This document shows positions 51,462 to 58,386 of a stretch of 64,000 nucleotides of DNA, piece by piece. A program made the position numbers and the translations under genes. The stretch lies in assembly GCA_020350285.1 (NCBI GenBank), contig CP070708.1:1978146-2042145 (forward strand), given 5' to 3'. Every line of letters begins with the position of its first letter. The first letter of the stretch is position 1. This stretch comes from Anaerolineaceae bacterium (GTDB taxonomy: Bacteria > Chloroflexota > Anaerolineae > Anaerolineales > E44-bin32). Under the pieces are notes generated by a model that was given only the letters and a program-made list of their open reading frames with translations, was not told where the DNA came from and made no database searches.

Positions 51462-52066
51462 TGCGGAAAATATCAGTGCTTGATCGGATATTGCTACTAG
51501 CTACCGCATTGCTGTCAGCTTACCAAATCGCAGTTGGGATCGAAGGTCTTGCAAGTCTGACTGTTACAAGTTACACGATCGCTTTTGGGGTGCTCCTTGT
51601 CGCAAGCCTGATCATGATCATCCTCGGTTTTGAGGCCATAGAGAGCCCGTTGGTCGTTTTTATCGCTGCACTTATCCCACTCAGCCTCTCGCTGGGCTTG
51701 ATCTCTCAATACTTTCCTCCTTATCAGGCTGGCTATATGGCGTTTGCCGTTTTAGGTTTTCTTGCCATCGTCCTTACACGTTATCTCACCTCCGGAAAGA
51801 CAGCCACAGTCACCTTGGCTCTCGTACACGGCACGGCAGGATTCCTGATCTTCATTCTTCCCATTGTGCTCAGCCTACAAGGTGAAACTCGGCCAGGTTT
51901 CATACTCGTTGGTGTTGGGGGTGGACTGATCGGAATCGGCGGCATCCTTTTTGCCTTCTTGCGCGCCGGTCAGCCGATATTGTCTGAGAAGACAATATTC
52001 GCCGTACTGCCGGCATTGTTGCTGATCATGACGGGCTCCTTTATGACAGGGTTGGCCTTAGCATGA
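51461..52066 (+). CDS. Polytopic membrane protein, copy 2 of a paralogous pair
   Basis: A protein of about 201 residues with seven helices, homologous over its whole length to the product at 47270: V-L-D-R-I-L-L-L-A-T at the start, I-P-L-S-L-S-L-G-L-I-S-Q-Y-F-P in the middle, L-V-H-G-T-A-G-F and G-V-G-G-G-L-I-G-I-G-G-I toward the end. The shared His in the fifth helix is kept. The ATG overlaps the UbiA-like stop (TGATG); an in-frame GTG lies three bases earlier. The two copies flank the oxidase-like, SUMF1 and UbiA genes, which suggests they are subunits of one complex. Confidence 0.75.
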   Translation: MRKISVLDRILLLATALLSAYQIAVGIEGLASLTVTSYTIAFGVLLVASLIMIILGFEAIESPLVVFIAALIPLSLSLGLISQYFPPYQAGYMAFAVLGFLAIVLTRYLTSGKTATVTLALVHGTAGFLIFILPIVLSLQGETRPGFILVGVGGGLIGIGGILFAFLRAGQPILSEKTIFAVLPALLLIMTGSFMTGLALA

Positions 52067-52545
52067 TGGAGAGACTCGAGCGGTGGAAACCCGCACTCCC
52101 AAGGATTTGGCTGTACCTGCTCTCCGGACTAATGTGGAGCGCGGTGGGTCTAATGCTTTGCACTCTGGCTTACGGTTGGCTCATCCAGGTCGAAGTTCTG
52201 AATGCACTGCTACTTGCAGCGGCTGGGATTCTGTTGGGTACGGTGATTTACCGTTTCGGTTTTCTCGGGCTCGCAATCAAGAACATCAACCGCATTCATC
52301 TCCTACCAGAAAAAGCTTGCCTTTTCGCATTTCAGGAATGGAAAAGCTACCCACTAATCGCGGTGATGATCGCGCTGGGAATCACGCTTCGTCATTCGCC
52401 CATCCCAAAACCCTATCTCGCGGTTCTATATATCGGCATCGGTTTGGGCTTATTCTTGGCAAGCTTGCAGTATTACTTTTTTCTGATAAAGCGAAGGGAA
52501 TCCCAGACAGAAACTATAAGCGAGCAAGAGTTTCGAGGTCATTAA
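52063..52545 (+). CDS. Membrane protein of unknown function, last in the cytochrome operon
   Basis: A 160-residue protein with four to five helices. It starts M-M-E-R-L-E-R-W-K-P-A-L-P-R-I-W-L-Y-L-L-S-G-L-M-W, has a short central soluble loop (N-I-N-R-I-H-L-L-P-E-K-A-C-L-F-A-F-Q-E-W-K-S-Y) and ends with a charged tail. Similar four-helix proteins are widespread and uncharacterised. It overlaps the previous stop by ATGA, so it is translated with the upstream membrane gene and probably belongs to the same complex or its assembly. Confidence 0.75.
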   Translation: MMERLERWKPALPRIWLYLLSGLMWSAVGLMLCTLAYGWLIQVEVLNALLLAAAGILLGTVIYRFGFLGLAIKNINRIHLLPEKACLFAFQEWKSYPLIAVMIALGITLRHSPIPKPYLAVLYIGIGLGLFLASLQYYFFLIKRRESQTETISEQEFRGH

Positions 52546-52593
52546 TTGATACATGGAAATCGACAAAATAACTGCTCAGGCTAGTTCGTAAAG

Positions 52594-52860
52594 ATGAATT
52601 GTCCTACACACTGGCGGCTTCGTCACCTACGCTACCGGCTTCTCGGCGCAAGATGCGTCGGTTGCGATCAACCCCTCTTCCCGCCGCGACCGTTGTGCCC
52701 GACCTGTACTAGTCTCTCACTAGTAACATCAGCTTTGACAGGCTTTGAGGCTATTGTTGATTATCCACTCAGGAATTTGTCTGTCGGGAATGAGGGGCTA
52801 CAGGAGGTTGACCTAAGCTTTGACTACCTTGATGTATTCGATCAGGATGTCTTCAATTGA
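52594..52860 (+). CDS. Short zinc-ribbon protein resembling the DUF35 N-terminus, possible remnant
   Basis: 88 residues. The first 40, H-W-R-L-R-H-L-R-Y-R-L-L-G-A-R-C then P-P-R-P-L-C-P-T-C, match the rubredoxin-like zinc ribbon that opens Zn-ribbon/OB-fold (DUF35) proteins of acyl-CoA metabolism. The OB-fold of about 90 residues that should follow is absent, and the remaining 40 residues (Asp/Leu/Val-rich) do not look like it. It may be a truncated gene or a domain used alone. No thiolase or other DUF35 partner is nearby. Confidence 0.5.
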   Translation: MNCPTHWRLRHLRYRLLGARCVGCDQPLFPPRPLCPTCTSLSLVTSALTGFEAIVDYPLRNLSVGNEGLQEVDLSFDYLDVFDQDVFN

Positions 52861-53030
52861 AGCAAGGTGGGAGATACCTGAACACATATCGTATCCAAGT
52901 TTATCCCACACACGCCCTTCACCGACCGTATCCTAATAAGGATGAGACTTAATCAGAAACACGGTTCGCAGAATTTGAATGGACAACCTAATGATAATCT
53001 AAATCTACTATCCAAGGAGGATCGAGCGCC

Positions 53031-53732
53031 ATGAGAGACACAACCGCTAAGACCATTCGAACCGTCGCAATTGTTTTCATGGGCCTAACTGCCGCGATGA
53101 ATCTCCTCGGTGGTATAGGCACCGTATGTGCGGCATTCTTGACGAAGAATTTCCCCCCGATGTGGGCCTTTTATGATTATCAGTTGCGATATCAAATCTT
53201 GATGATCGTGACGATCATCATCGGGATTCTCTGCGTTTGGGCAACTATGGGGCTGGTGCGCGGGGGAAAGAATGCGTATCGAAATGCCCTCGTCCTGCTA
53301 ATCGTTGGCACCGTTGTCGGTGGAATCCAGTTTTTCTCCTCGCTGGCTATTCGCGGTAAGGCCACACCGGCGAATATTAAGTTCTTCACCAACGCGATCA
53401 CTTTGTTGATCTTCCTGCTCATCAGGCTTCCTGGTATTCGCGAGCGGGTCGATTTCTCGCAATCGGGCGGCGGACCAACCGAAGCCACCTCTGGGGGACT
53501 GACGGCCATTGTGGTGGGGTCCATCTTACTTACCACCCCAATCTGGGTCGGTTCGTCCCACATGTTTCAGGGAAACAACTGGGTCGATGTGTTACGCGTG
53601 CCGCTCATCCTCGGAGGGACAGTCTTTGTGTTCGGAGGCCTTGGGCGTTTACTATGGTCAGCCCTAAGCGTTATCCCACAACGTCGCCGAGGATGGATTT
53701 CTCCAAAAGAAAGTATTCAAACGATAGATTAA
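53031..53732 (+). CDS. Polytopic membrane protein of unknown function
   Basis: A 233-residue integral membrane protein with six predicted helices (around residues 10-33, 57-79, 84-105, 118-136, 155-173 and 185-207). No family is recognised. Loops are short; L-R-Y-Q-I-L-M-I-V-T-I-I-I-G-I is the second helix. A strong AAGGAGG precedes the ATG. It is separated by 170 bases from the zinc-ribbon gene and stands at the end of the plus-strand run, followed by four GTAGGGGC palindromes. Confidence 0.7.
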   Translation: MRDTTAKTIRTVAIVFMGLTAAMNLLGGIGTVCAAFLTKNFPPMWAFYDYQLRYQILMIVTIIIGILCVWATMGLVRGGKNAYRNALVLLIVGTVVGGIQFFSSLAIRGKATPANIKFFTNAITLLIFLLIRLPGIRERVDFSQSGGGPTEATSGGLTAIVVGSILLTTPIWVGSSHMFQGNNWVDVLRVPLILGGTVFVFGGLGRLLWSALSVIPQRRRGWISPKESIQTID

Positions 53733-53771
53733 GTTTTATCGAGCGCTATCCACCCAAACAATCAAGCCGAT

Positions 53772-53799
53772 GTAGGGGCGACCGGCCGGTCGCCCTTAC
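53772..53799. repeat. GTAGGGGC palindrome, array copy 1
   Basis: GTAGGGGCGACC-GGCC-GGTCGCCCTTAC, 28 bases with one mismatch in the outer arm. First of four related palindromes in a 214-base stretch downstream of a membrane protein gene. Confidence 0.85.
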
Positions 53800-53840
53800 T
53801 GCTCTAAGGCATTAATCCTCGATTCGGGGAATGTACAAAA

Positions 53841-53868
53841 GTAGGGGCGGTTCGTGAACCGCCCCTGC
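53841..53868. repeat. GTAGGGGC palindrome, array copy 2
   Basis: GTAGGGGCGGTTC then GAACCGCCCCTGC, with two unpaired central bases and one mismatch at the end. The inner arm differs from copy 1 but remains complementary. Confidence 0.85.
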
Positions 53869-53890
53869 AGGTTAACCACGAGAGAGTTGC

Positions 53891-53918
53891 GTAGGGGCGC
53901 ACGGCCGTGCGCCCCTAT
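53891..53918. repeat. GTAGGGGC palindrome, array copy 3
   Basis: GTAGGGGCGCACGG then CCGTGCGCCCCTAT, almost perfect. The inner arm CGCACG/CGTGCG again differs from the others while keeping pairing. Confidence 0.85.
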
Positions 53919-53958
53919 TTCTCCAAGGACATCATCCTGAACTCGAGAAAGTAACGAT

Positions 53959-53985
53959 GTAGGGGCGGGGTAACCCCGCCCCTAC
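53959..53985. repeat. GTAGGGGC palindrome, array copy 4
   Basis: GTAGGGGCGGGG-TAA-CCCCGCCCCTAC, a perfect 12-base stem with a three-base loop. The gap up to the ccmD-like gene holds nothing else recognisable. Confidence 0.85.
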
Positions 53986-54101
53986 ATTGGTCATTCGAGT
54001 ACAAATCAAAAAGGCAATTAAGAATCAACAAGTCCCATTACTACAGGCCTCGTAAATGTGTCCCAAAGATAAATCAACAGCAACGGCTGGTCTCGCAGAC
54101 C

Positions 54102-54269
54102 CTAGGCTGACTCTTTGGCCTCCATCTCTTCAAGCAAATCCAGATCCCGTTTCAGGTTGCGAAAACGCACCACCATACTCAGTAGAAAAAGCCCCATACT
54201 TCCCAGGATTATAGTAAAGCCAAGGACCATATAATCAAAGGTTTCTGCAGGCGGGGGTTGGGCAAACAT
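54102..54269 (-). CDS. ccmD: CcmD-like small membrane protein
   Basis: 55 residues. The product begins M-F-A-Q-P-P-P-A-E-T-F-D-Y-M-V-L-G-F, has one membrane helix at about residues 13-33, then a basic stretch (V-V-R-F-R-N-L-K-R-D) and an acidic amphipathic tail. Length, topology and position 25 bases after ccmC match CcmD, the small anchor that helps release holo-CcmE from the CcmABC transporter. AAGGAG precedes the ATG at 54269. CcmD is weakly conserved in sequence, so the call rests on context. Confidence 0.72.
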   Translation of the reverse strand: MFAQPPPAETFDYMVLGFTIILGSMGLFLLSMVVRFRNLKRDLDLLEEMEAKESA

Positions 54270-54293
54270 ATTCTGCAACTCCTTATAACAACA

Positions 54294-54995
54294 TCACACA
54301 GATAAGATCTTCATTTTCATCTGCTCCACCTTCTCGGAAAATCGTTGCAAGCGCAGCCGATGCCAGAGCAGTGTTGCATAGACAAAAGTGAAGGTGAAAA
54401 GGCTGAAAAAGAAAGCCACGCGCATGTTCGGGCTCATATCGAAGGCGCCCGCAGCCGTTGGGTCGCCGCTTCCGATGACCACCGGATGGATGGTCCGAAA
54501 AATGCGGATCGAGAGAAACGTGAGCGGGACGCTGAGAAAACCCACAATACCGTATACGGCCCCAAAGCGTGCTCTTCGATCCGGATCCTCAATCCCCTGC
54601 CGCAGCATAAGGTAGGCGATGTAGACCAACTCCATGACCGTCGCCGTCACAAGGCGCGGATCCCAGGTCCACCAGGTATTCCAGATCGGTCGCGCCCAGA
54701 CCGAACCACTGACGATGTTCGCAAAGGTGAAAACCACACCGATCTCCACCGAAGCCTGGGCGACGAGATCCCAGCGACGCTCACCGCGTGCGAGATAGAC
54801 CCCGCCGGCGATCGCGGTCACCAAGAAAGCCAATGCTCCCACCCAGCCAGCAGCGACGTGAAAGTAGAAAACACGCTGCACATCACCCATGACCGCTTCG
54901 CGCGGGGCGAAGATCAAGACCAAGTACAAAGCCACGACGAAAAGCGCTCCTGTGATCCAGTTGAGGGCTTTTAGAGCCTTAGGCATTGGTTCCAT
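54294..54995 (-). CDS. ccmC: Cytochrome c maturation heme-handling protein CcmC
   Basis: A 233-residue protein with six helices. The periplasmic tryptophan-rich heme-binding motif is intact (N-T-W-W-T-W-D-P-R-L-V), with His ligands in R-V-F-Y-F-H-V-A-A-G-W before it and R-T-I-H-P-V-V after it. CcmC loads heme onto CcmE. It lies between ccmB (with a GGGATYA element in the gap) and the ccmD-like gene, all on the minus strand. Confidence 0.94.
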   Translation of the reverse strand: MEPMPKALKALNWITGALFVVALYLVLIFAPREAVMGDVQRVFYFHVAAGWVGALAFLVTAIAGGVYLARGERRWDLVAQASVEIGVVFTFANIVSGSVWARPIWNTWWTWDPRLVTATVMELVYIAYLMLRQGIEDPDRRARFGAVYGIVGFLSVPLTFLSIRIFRTIHPVVIGSGDPTAAGAFDMSPNMRVAFFFSLFTFTFVYATLLWHRLRLQRFSEKVEQMKMKILSV

Positions 54996-55015
54996 AGGAA
55001 TTCCTCCATTCTTAA

Positions 55016-55095
55016 TAGGGATCGGGGATCAGGGATTGGGGATCAGGAAAAACTGGTAACTATCCTAATCCCCGATCCCAGATCCCTAATCCCTT
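55016..55095. repeat. GGGATYA heptamer element, copy 9 (short core)
   Basis: The left arm GGGATCGGGGATCAGGGATT and the right arm CCTAATCCCCGATCCCAGAT with further heptamers surround a short core, AAAAACTGGTAACTAT. It abuts the stop codon of ccmB and interrupts the ccmB-ccmC gap. Confidence 0.85.
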
Positions 55096-55836
55096 TCACT
55101 CCTCCACCACATAATCAAACACCATAAATGCCACAGCCATAAAAATGACGTCATAAACGATGAGCAAATTCAACCAGGGCAATATTTCAGCCATCTCAAA
55201 ACCTTGCAGAAAGCCGTTGCTCGCCTTTATGGCGGGCACCAATACCGGTAATACCACCGGGAAGAGCAGAATCGGCAGCAACACGTCTCGCGTACGGGCA
55301 TGCACAGCCATTGAGGAGAGCAACGTGCCTACAGCTACATACCCAATCGAACCGAGCAGGATTACCGCGAGCAACCCTGGTTGAAAGAGATTGATGTTGT
55401 AGAGCACACTGTAAAGCGGTAGCACGATCGCTTCGACAATGAGCATAAAGACCAAGTTGCCGATCACTTTCCCAAAATAGATTGCGGTTCGATCTACCGG
55501 CACCAGCAGCAGTCCGTCCAAACAACCTCGATCCTTTTCAACCGCCATCGAGCGGTTGAGCCCTAACGTTCCCGCGAAAGCAAAGGTGACCCACAACACA
55601 CCTGAGGTGACCGTCTCTCGCGTTCGTATGTCCAATTCGAGGGCGAAATTAAAGATCAAGACCACCAACAGCGCGAAGACCAACATCGCGCTGAGCAACT
55701 CCCGACTCCGCAATTCTGCGACCAAGTCTTTCCAGATGATGGCACCAATAGAACGCAAATAGGCACCGAGGCCGCCTGTTCGACGATGGACCACAGGTTG
55801 ATCCCCCACAACTCTGGTTGAACCCGCCTCAGGCAT
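55096..55836 (-). CDS. ccmB: Heme exporter membrane subunit CcmB
   Basis: A 246-residue ABC permease with six helices. The early conserved segment W-K-D-L-V-A-E-L-R-S-R-E-L-L-S-A-M and the later R-S-M-A-V-E-K-D-R-G-C-L-D-G-L-L-L-V-P are CcmB signatures. With CcmA and CcmC it forms the ATP-driven complex that frees heme-loaded CcmE. It overlaps ccmA by eight bases. A possible extra N-terminal 20 residues (V-G-D-Q-P-V-V-H-R-R) are poorly conserved, so the true start may be slightly downstream. Confidence 0.92.
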   Translation of the reverse strand: MPEAGSTRVVGDQPVVHRRTGGLGAYLRSIGAIIWKDLVAELRSRELLSAMLVFALLVVLIFNFALELDIRTRETVTSGVLWVTFAFAGTLGLNRSMAVEKDRGCLDGLLLVPVDRTAIYFGKVIGNLVFMLIVEAIVLPLYSVLYNINLFQPGLLAVILLGSIGYVAVGTLLSSMAVHARTRDVLLPILLFPVVLPVLVPAIKASNGFLQGFEMAEILPWLNLLIVYDVIFMAVAFMVFDYVVEE

Positions 55837-56527
55837 GAGTCACCGACCGATAAAGTTTCGGTAAATCCAACGGATCGATCTCGTCCCGCTTTATCGAAGC
55901 GGCGATCACTCCCTTGGAAAGAATGTCAATCCGCTCGGCGAGATCAGCGGCTCGATCAAGATTGTGGGAGGTCATCACCACGGTCCTGCCACGCGCAGCC
56001 ACATCCTGCAACAGTGTGTCGAGCATCGCCGCTGCCTCTTGGTCAAGTCCAGTATGAGGCTCATCAAAAAGTAGGACATCGGGGTCGTGCAGGATCGCCC
56101 GGCCGATCGCTAAACGTTGTTGCATACCCCGTGAATACTGGCGCACGAGGTCTCGCCGGCGAGCATGTAGACCGACCATTTCTAGGATCGCTCCTACACG
56201 ATGCTCGAGATCGGTCAAACCATACATCCGGGAATAAAAGAAAAGGTTTTCCTCTGCCGTCAGGTCACCATAGAGCAAGGGCTGGTGCGAAACGACACCT
56301 AAACGAACACGTACAGCGGCGGCTTGGGCAGGCAGGCGGTATCCCGCAACACGCACCTCGCCCATGCTAGGCCTCGCAAGCGATGCCAGGATGCGCAGGA
56401 AAGTGGTCTTTCCTGCTCCATTCGGACCAACCAGAGCGACGAACTCGCCACGATCGACATGGAATTCTAGCCCACGCAACACGGACTTGAGCCCAAAGGT
56501 CTTAACCAACCCACGCACATCAATCAT
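55829..56527 (-). CDS. ccmA: Heme exporter ATPase CcmA
   Basis: A 232-residue ABC ATPase. Walker A G-P-N-G-A-G-K-T-T is near residue 35, the signature is Y-S-R-G-M-Q-Q-R-L, Walker B D-V-L-L-F-D-E-P-H-T-G-L-D, and the switch His lies in M-T-S-H-N. The signature and the D-E-P-H-T form agree with CcmA of System I. It is encoded between the lipoprotein gene at 56520 and ccmB with overlapping ends, so the order fits a heme-maturation operon. Confidence 0.92.
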   Translation of the reverse strand: MIDVRGLVKTFGLKSVLRGLEFHVDRGEFVALVGPNGAGKTTFLRILASLARPSMGEVRVAGYRLPAQAAAVRVRLGVVSHQPLLYGDLTAEENLFFYSRMYGLTDLEHRVGAILEMVGLHARRRDLVRQYSRGMQQRLAIGRAILHDPDVLLFDEPHTGLDQEAAAMLDTLLQDVAARGRTVVMTSHNLDRAADLAERIDILSKGVIAASIKRDEIDPLDLPKLYRSVTHA

Positions 56528-57812
56528 GGGTCTCTCGCATCAGGTCCACGATTCTCCCTTTAAGGGTTTGGCGACGGCGACGGTATTCGTCTTCTGGGAT
56601 CGTCCCCGCCTCGAAGCTGTCGTCCAGGTCAGCGATGGCTCGAAGCAGGCCCTCACGATCAGAGGGGATCCTTTCCACAGCCATCGCTTGCGCCTCACCC
56701 CTCGTCCTGAGCCGGTACCACCATACGCCAGCGACGGTCAACGCCAGGCCGAATAATGCAGCACCGACGATAAGTCCTACTTGCGTTACATCCCCTCTCG
56801 CTGAGGATCCTCCAGACAATCTCAATTCGATGGAATCCCCGACTGAGATCGAACCGAGGTTATATCTCTGACGTCGTATGCCGCCGAAGTCCCCGACCCC
56901 CAAATCCTGCAATCCGTTTGCATCCACTGTTGGACCATTCTCGGGCATCAAGATCACGGTGGCGCTGACCGGATATGTCACCGGTTGAACAAAATCAAGG
57001 CGACGATCGAAAGGCAATGTGAAGCTGAAAACTAATTCTGTGCCCTCGGCAGGCCGCAGAGGACCACGATCGAAAAAACCCCGATCCGTGATAAGAAATC
57101 GACTCTCAGAGGCCATTTCGTTGAAAAAACGAAGGTCACTGAAACCTGACGGCAGGGTGAACTCCAGCCCTCCCTGGCCTTCTGAGGGGACGACTGTCTG
57201 GTCTCCCTGATTCGAGAGGACCCAAACCTCCATAACTTCAACCAAACCCTCAACAGTGAAGTCGAACAAGAGGTGTAAGCGATCGACATGGACCGTCCTC
57301 GTGTCAGGGGTTGTCTCATAGACGATCAGCGGTAAATCGATGACCTGACCTGAAAAGTGTCGCCCTTCCGAAAAGTACTCCACCCCTTGATACTCAATAT
57401 AAGTGCCGAAGATCCGACCGGGCACGATCTCCAACTCCTCAAAGGTGAACTCGCCGTCCGGATCGGCCGTTGTTGACTCGCTGAATGTGAGTGCCTGACC
57501 GTCAATCCCAATCAAGTGGACTTCTATTCCGGTAGGCACCGTATTTCCCGTCGTTCCATTTATCACGCGACCGCGGACCGTGCCCAGTGATGAATCTCCC
57601 TGAGACGCTGTAGTGGGTTCCTCCGTTGATTCAGTCAGCGAACGTTCAGCCGTGGCTTGTGGTGTTGGAGGCGAGAACCCCTCCGTTGGCGAGGCAGCTG
57701 GTCCAATCGCCTGCGATGTGGCTAAGGCAGGGGGAGGGGTGATGTCTTCGGCTAAAGAGCAGCCGGTTAAGAAAAGCGCGACGATTAACGCCATATAACA
57801 AAACCGTCTCAC
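56520..57812 (-). CDS. Ccm-locus lipoprotein with C-terminal membrane anchor, function unknown
   Basis: A 430-residue protein. The lipobox L-F-L-T-G-C ends at residue 18, a Pro/Ser/Thr linker follows, then a beta-rich carboxypeptidase-regulatory-like domain (V-R-G-R-V-I-N-G-T-T-G-N...D-P-D-G-E-F-T-F) at about 75-165 and a second beta-rich region to about 340. One helix (about 346-368) leads to a cytoplasmic tail, L-L-R-A-I-A-D-L-D-D-S-F-E-A-G-T-I-P-E-D, that resembles the tail of the neighbouring zinc-ribbon protein. It sits between that gene and ccmA with overlaps, so it probably belongs to the cytochrome c assembly machinery. Confidence 0.75.
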   Translation of the reverse strand: MRRFCYMALIVALFLTGCSLAEDITPPPALATSQAIGPAASPTEGFSPPTPQATAERSLTESTEEPTTASQGDSSLGTVRGRVINGTTGNTVPTGIEVHLIGIDGQALTFSESTTADPDGEFTFEELEIVPGRIFGTYIEYQGVEYFSEGRHFSGQVIDLPLIVYETTPDTRTVHVDRLHLLFDFTVEGLVEVMEVWVLSNQGDQTVVPSEGQGGLEFTLPSGFSDLRFFNEMASESRFLITDRGFFDRGPLRPAEGTELVFSFTLPFDRRLDFVQPVTYPVSATVILMPENGPTVDANGLQDLGVGDFGGIRRQRYNLGSISVGDSIELRLSGGSSARGDVTQVGLIVGAALFGLALTVAGVWWYRLRTRGEAQAMAVERIPSDREGLLRAIADLDDSFEAGTIPEDEYRRRRQTLKGRIVDLMRETHD

Positions 57813-58270
57813 GTCCCCTCCTCAAGGAGCGAGGCTCCACAGTGAACGCAGAACCGATCACCAGCGATGACCTCTCTCCCACACGAACTGCAAGTTTCAC
57901 CACTCGCATGATCCTCACCTCGGCGCAATCGGGCGACCGCGCTTTCGATTTCAACCTCCAAATCCGTCTCCGGAATAACCTCACCGACGGTGCCGCGAAG
58001 CTCATCCATCTCCCTGAGGATCTCAGCTCCGTATCTTACCAACATGCCACGCTGCGTTTGATAATCCTCCTGAAGGACCTTCCCCATCGCAAAATCCATA
58101 TCCAAATCTTGGAGCGTTGTCAACACGCGATCTCTTTCCGCTAGCAATTCAGAGAGATGGCGTTCTTCCTTCATTACACCCAATCCACGCCTCCCCATGA
58201 GAGGCTGGGCAATGAAGGCCGCAGCCATTAAACTCAATGCCAGAATAACAAGTAACGAACCGAGATCCAT
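57809..58270 (-). CDS. Anchored zinc-ribbon protein of the Ccm locus
   Basis: 153 residues: one N-terminal helix (about 4-24), a coiled region with L-T-T-L-Q-D-L-D-M-D-F-A-M-G-K-V-L-Q-E-D, as in short CcmI-like proteins, and a C-terminal C-S-S-C-G...F-C-V-H-C-G zinc ribbon. The L-x-x-L-D-x-D-x-x-x-G-K pattern is seen in CcmI/CycH N-termini, which help CcmF/CcmH handle apocytochromes. The ribbon, presumably cytoplasmic given the anchor, is unusual in that role. It overlaps the lipoprotein gene by ATGA. Confidence 0.72.
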   Translation of the reverse strand: MDLGSLLVILALSLMAAAFIAQPLMGRRGLGVMKEERHLSELLAERDRVLTTLQDLDMDFAMGKVLQEDYQTQRGMLVRYGAEILREMDELRGTVGEVIPETDLEVEIESAVARLRRGEDHASGETCSSCGREVIAGDRFCVHCGASLLEEGT

Positions 58271-58386
58271 GCTATCGCTCCCGAGCGAGCCAAAGCTGGC
58301 TCAATATGAAAAGACGGTCATTCATCATACACACTTCCAGGCGAACACCCACAACGAGGTGATCATTGACACCTCCTTGGGGCGAT

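Noticed and set aside
53772..53985. Four palindromes as a CRISPR array
   Set aside because: Repeats are not identical, inner arms differ, intervals vary from 22 to 41 bases between repeats, and no cas genes are nearby.
54345..54974. A 209-codon open frame on the plus strand opposite ccmC
   Set aside because: It is rich in Arg, Glu, Asp and His, has no family pattern and is fully antisense to a well-supported ccmC.
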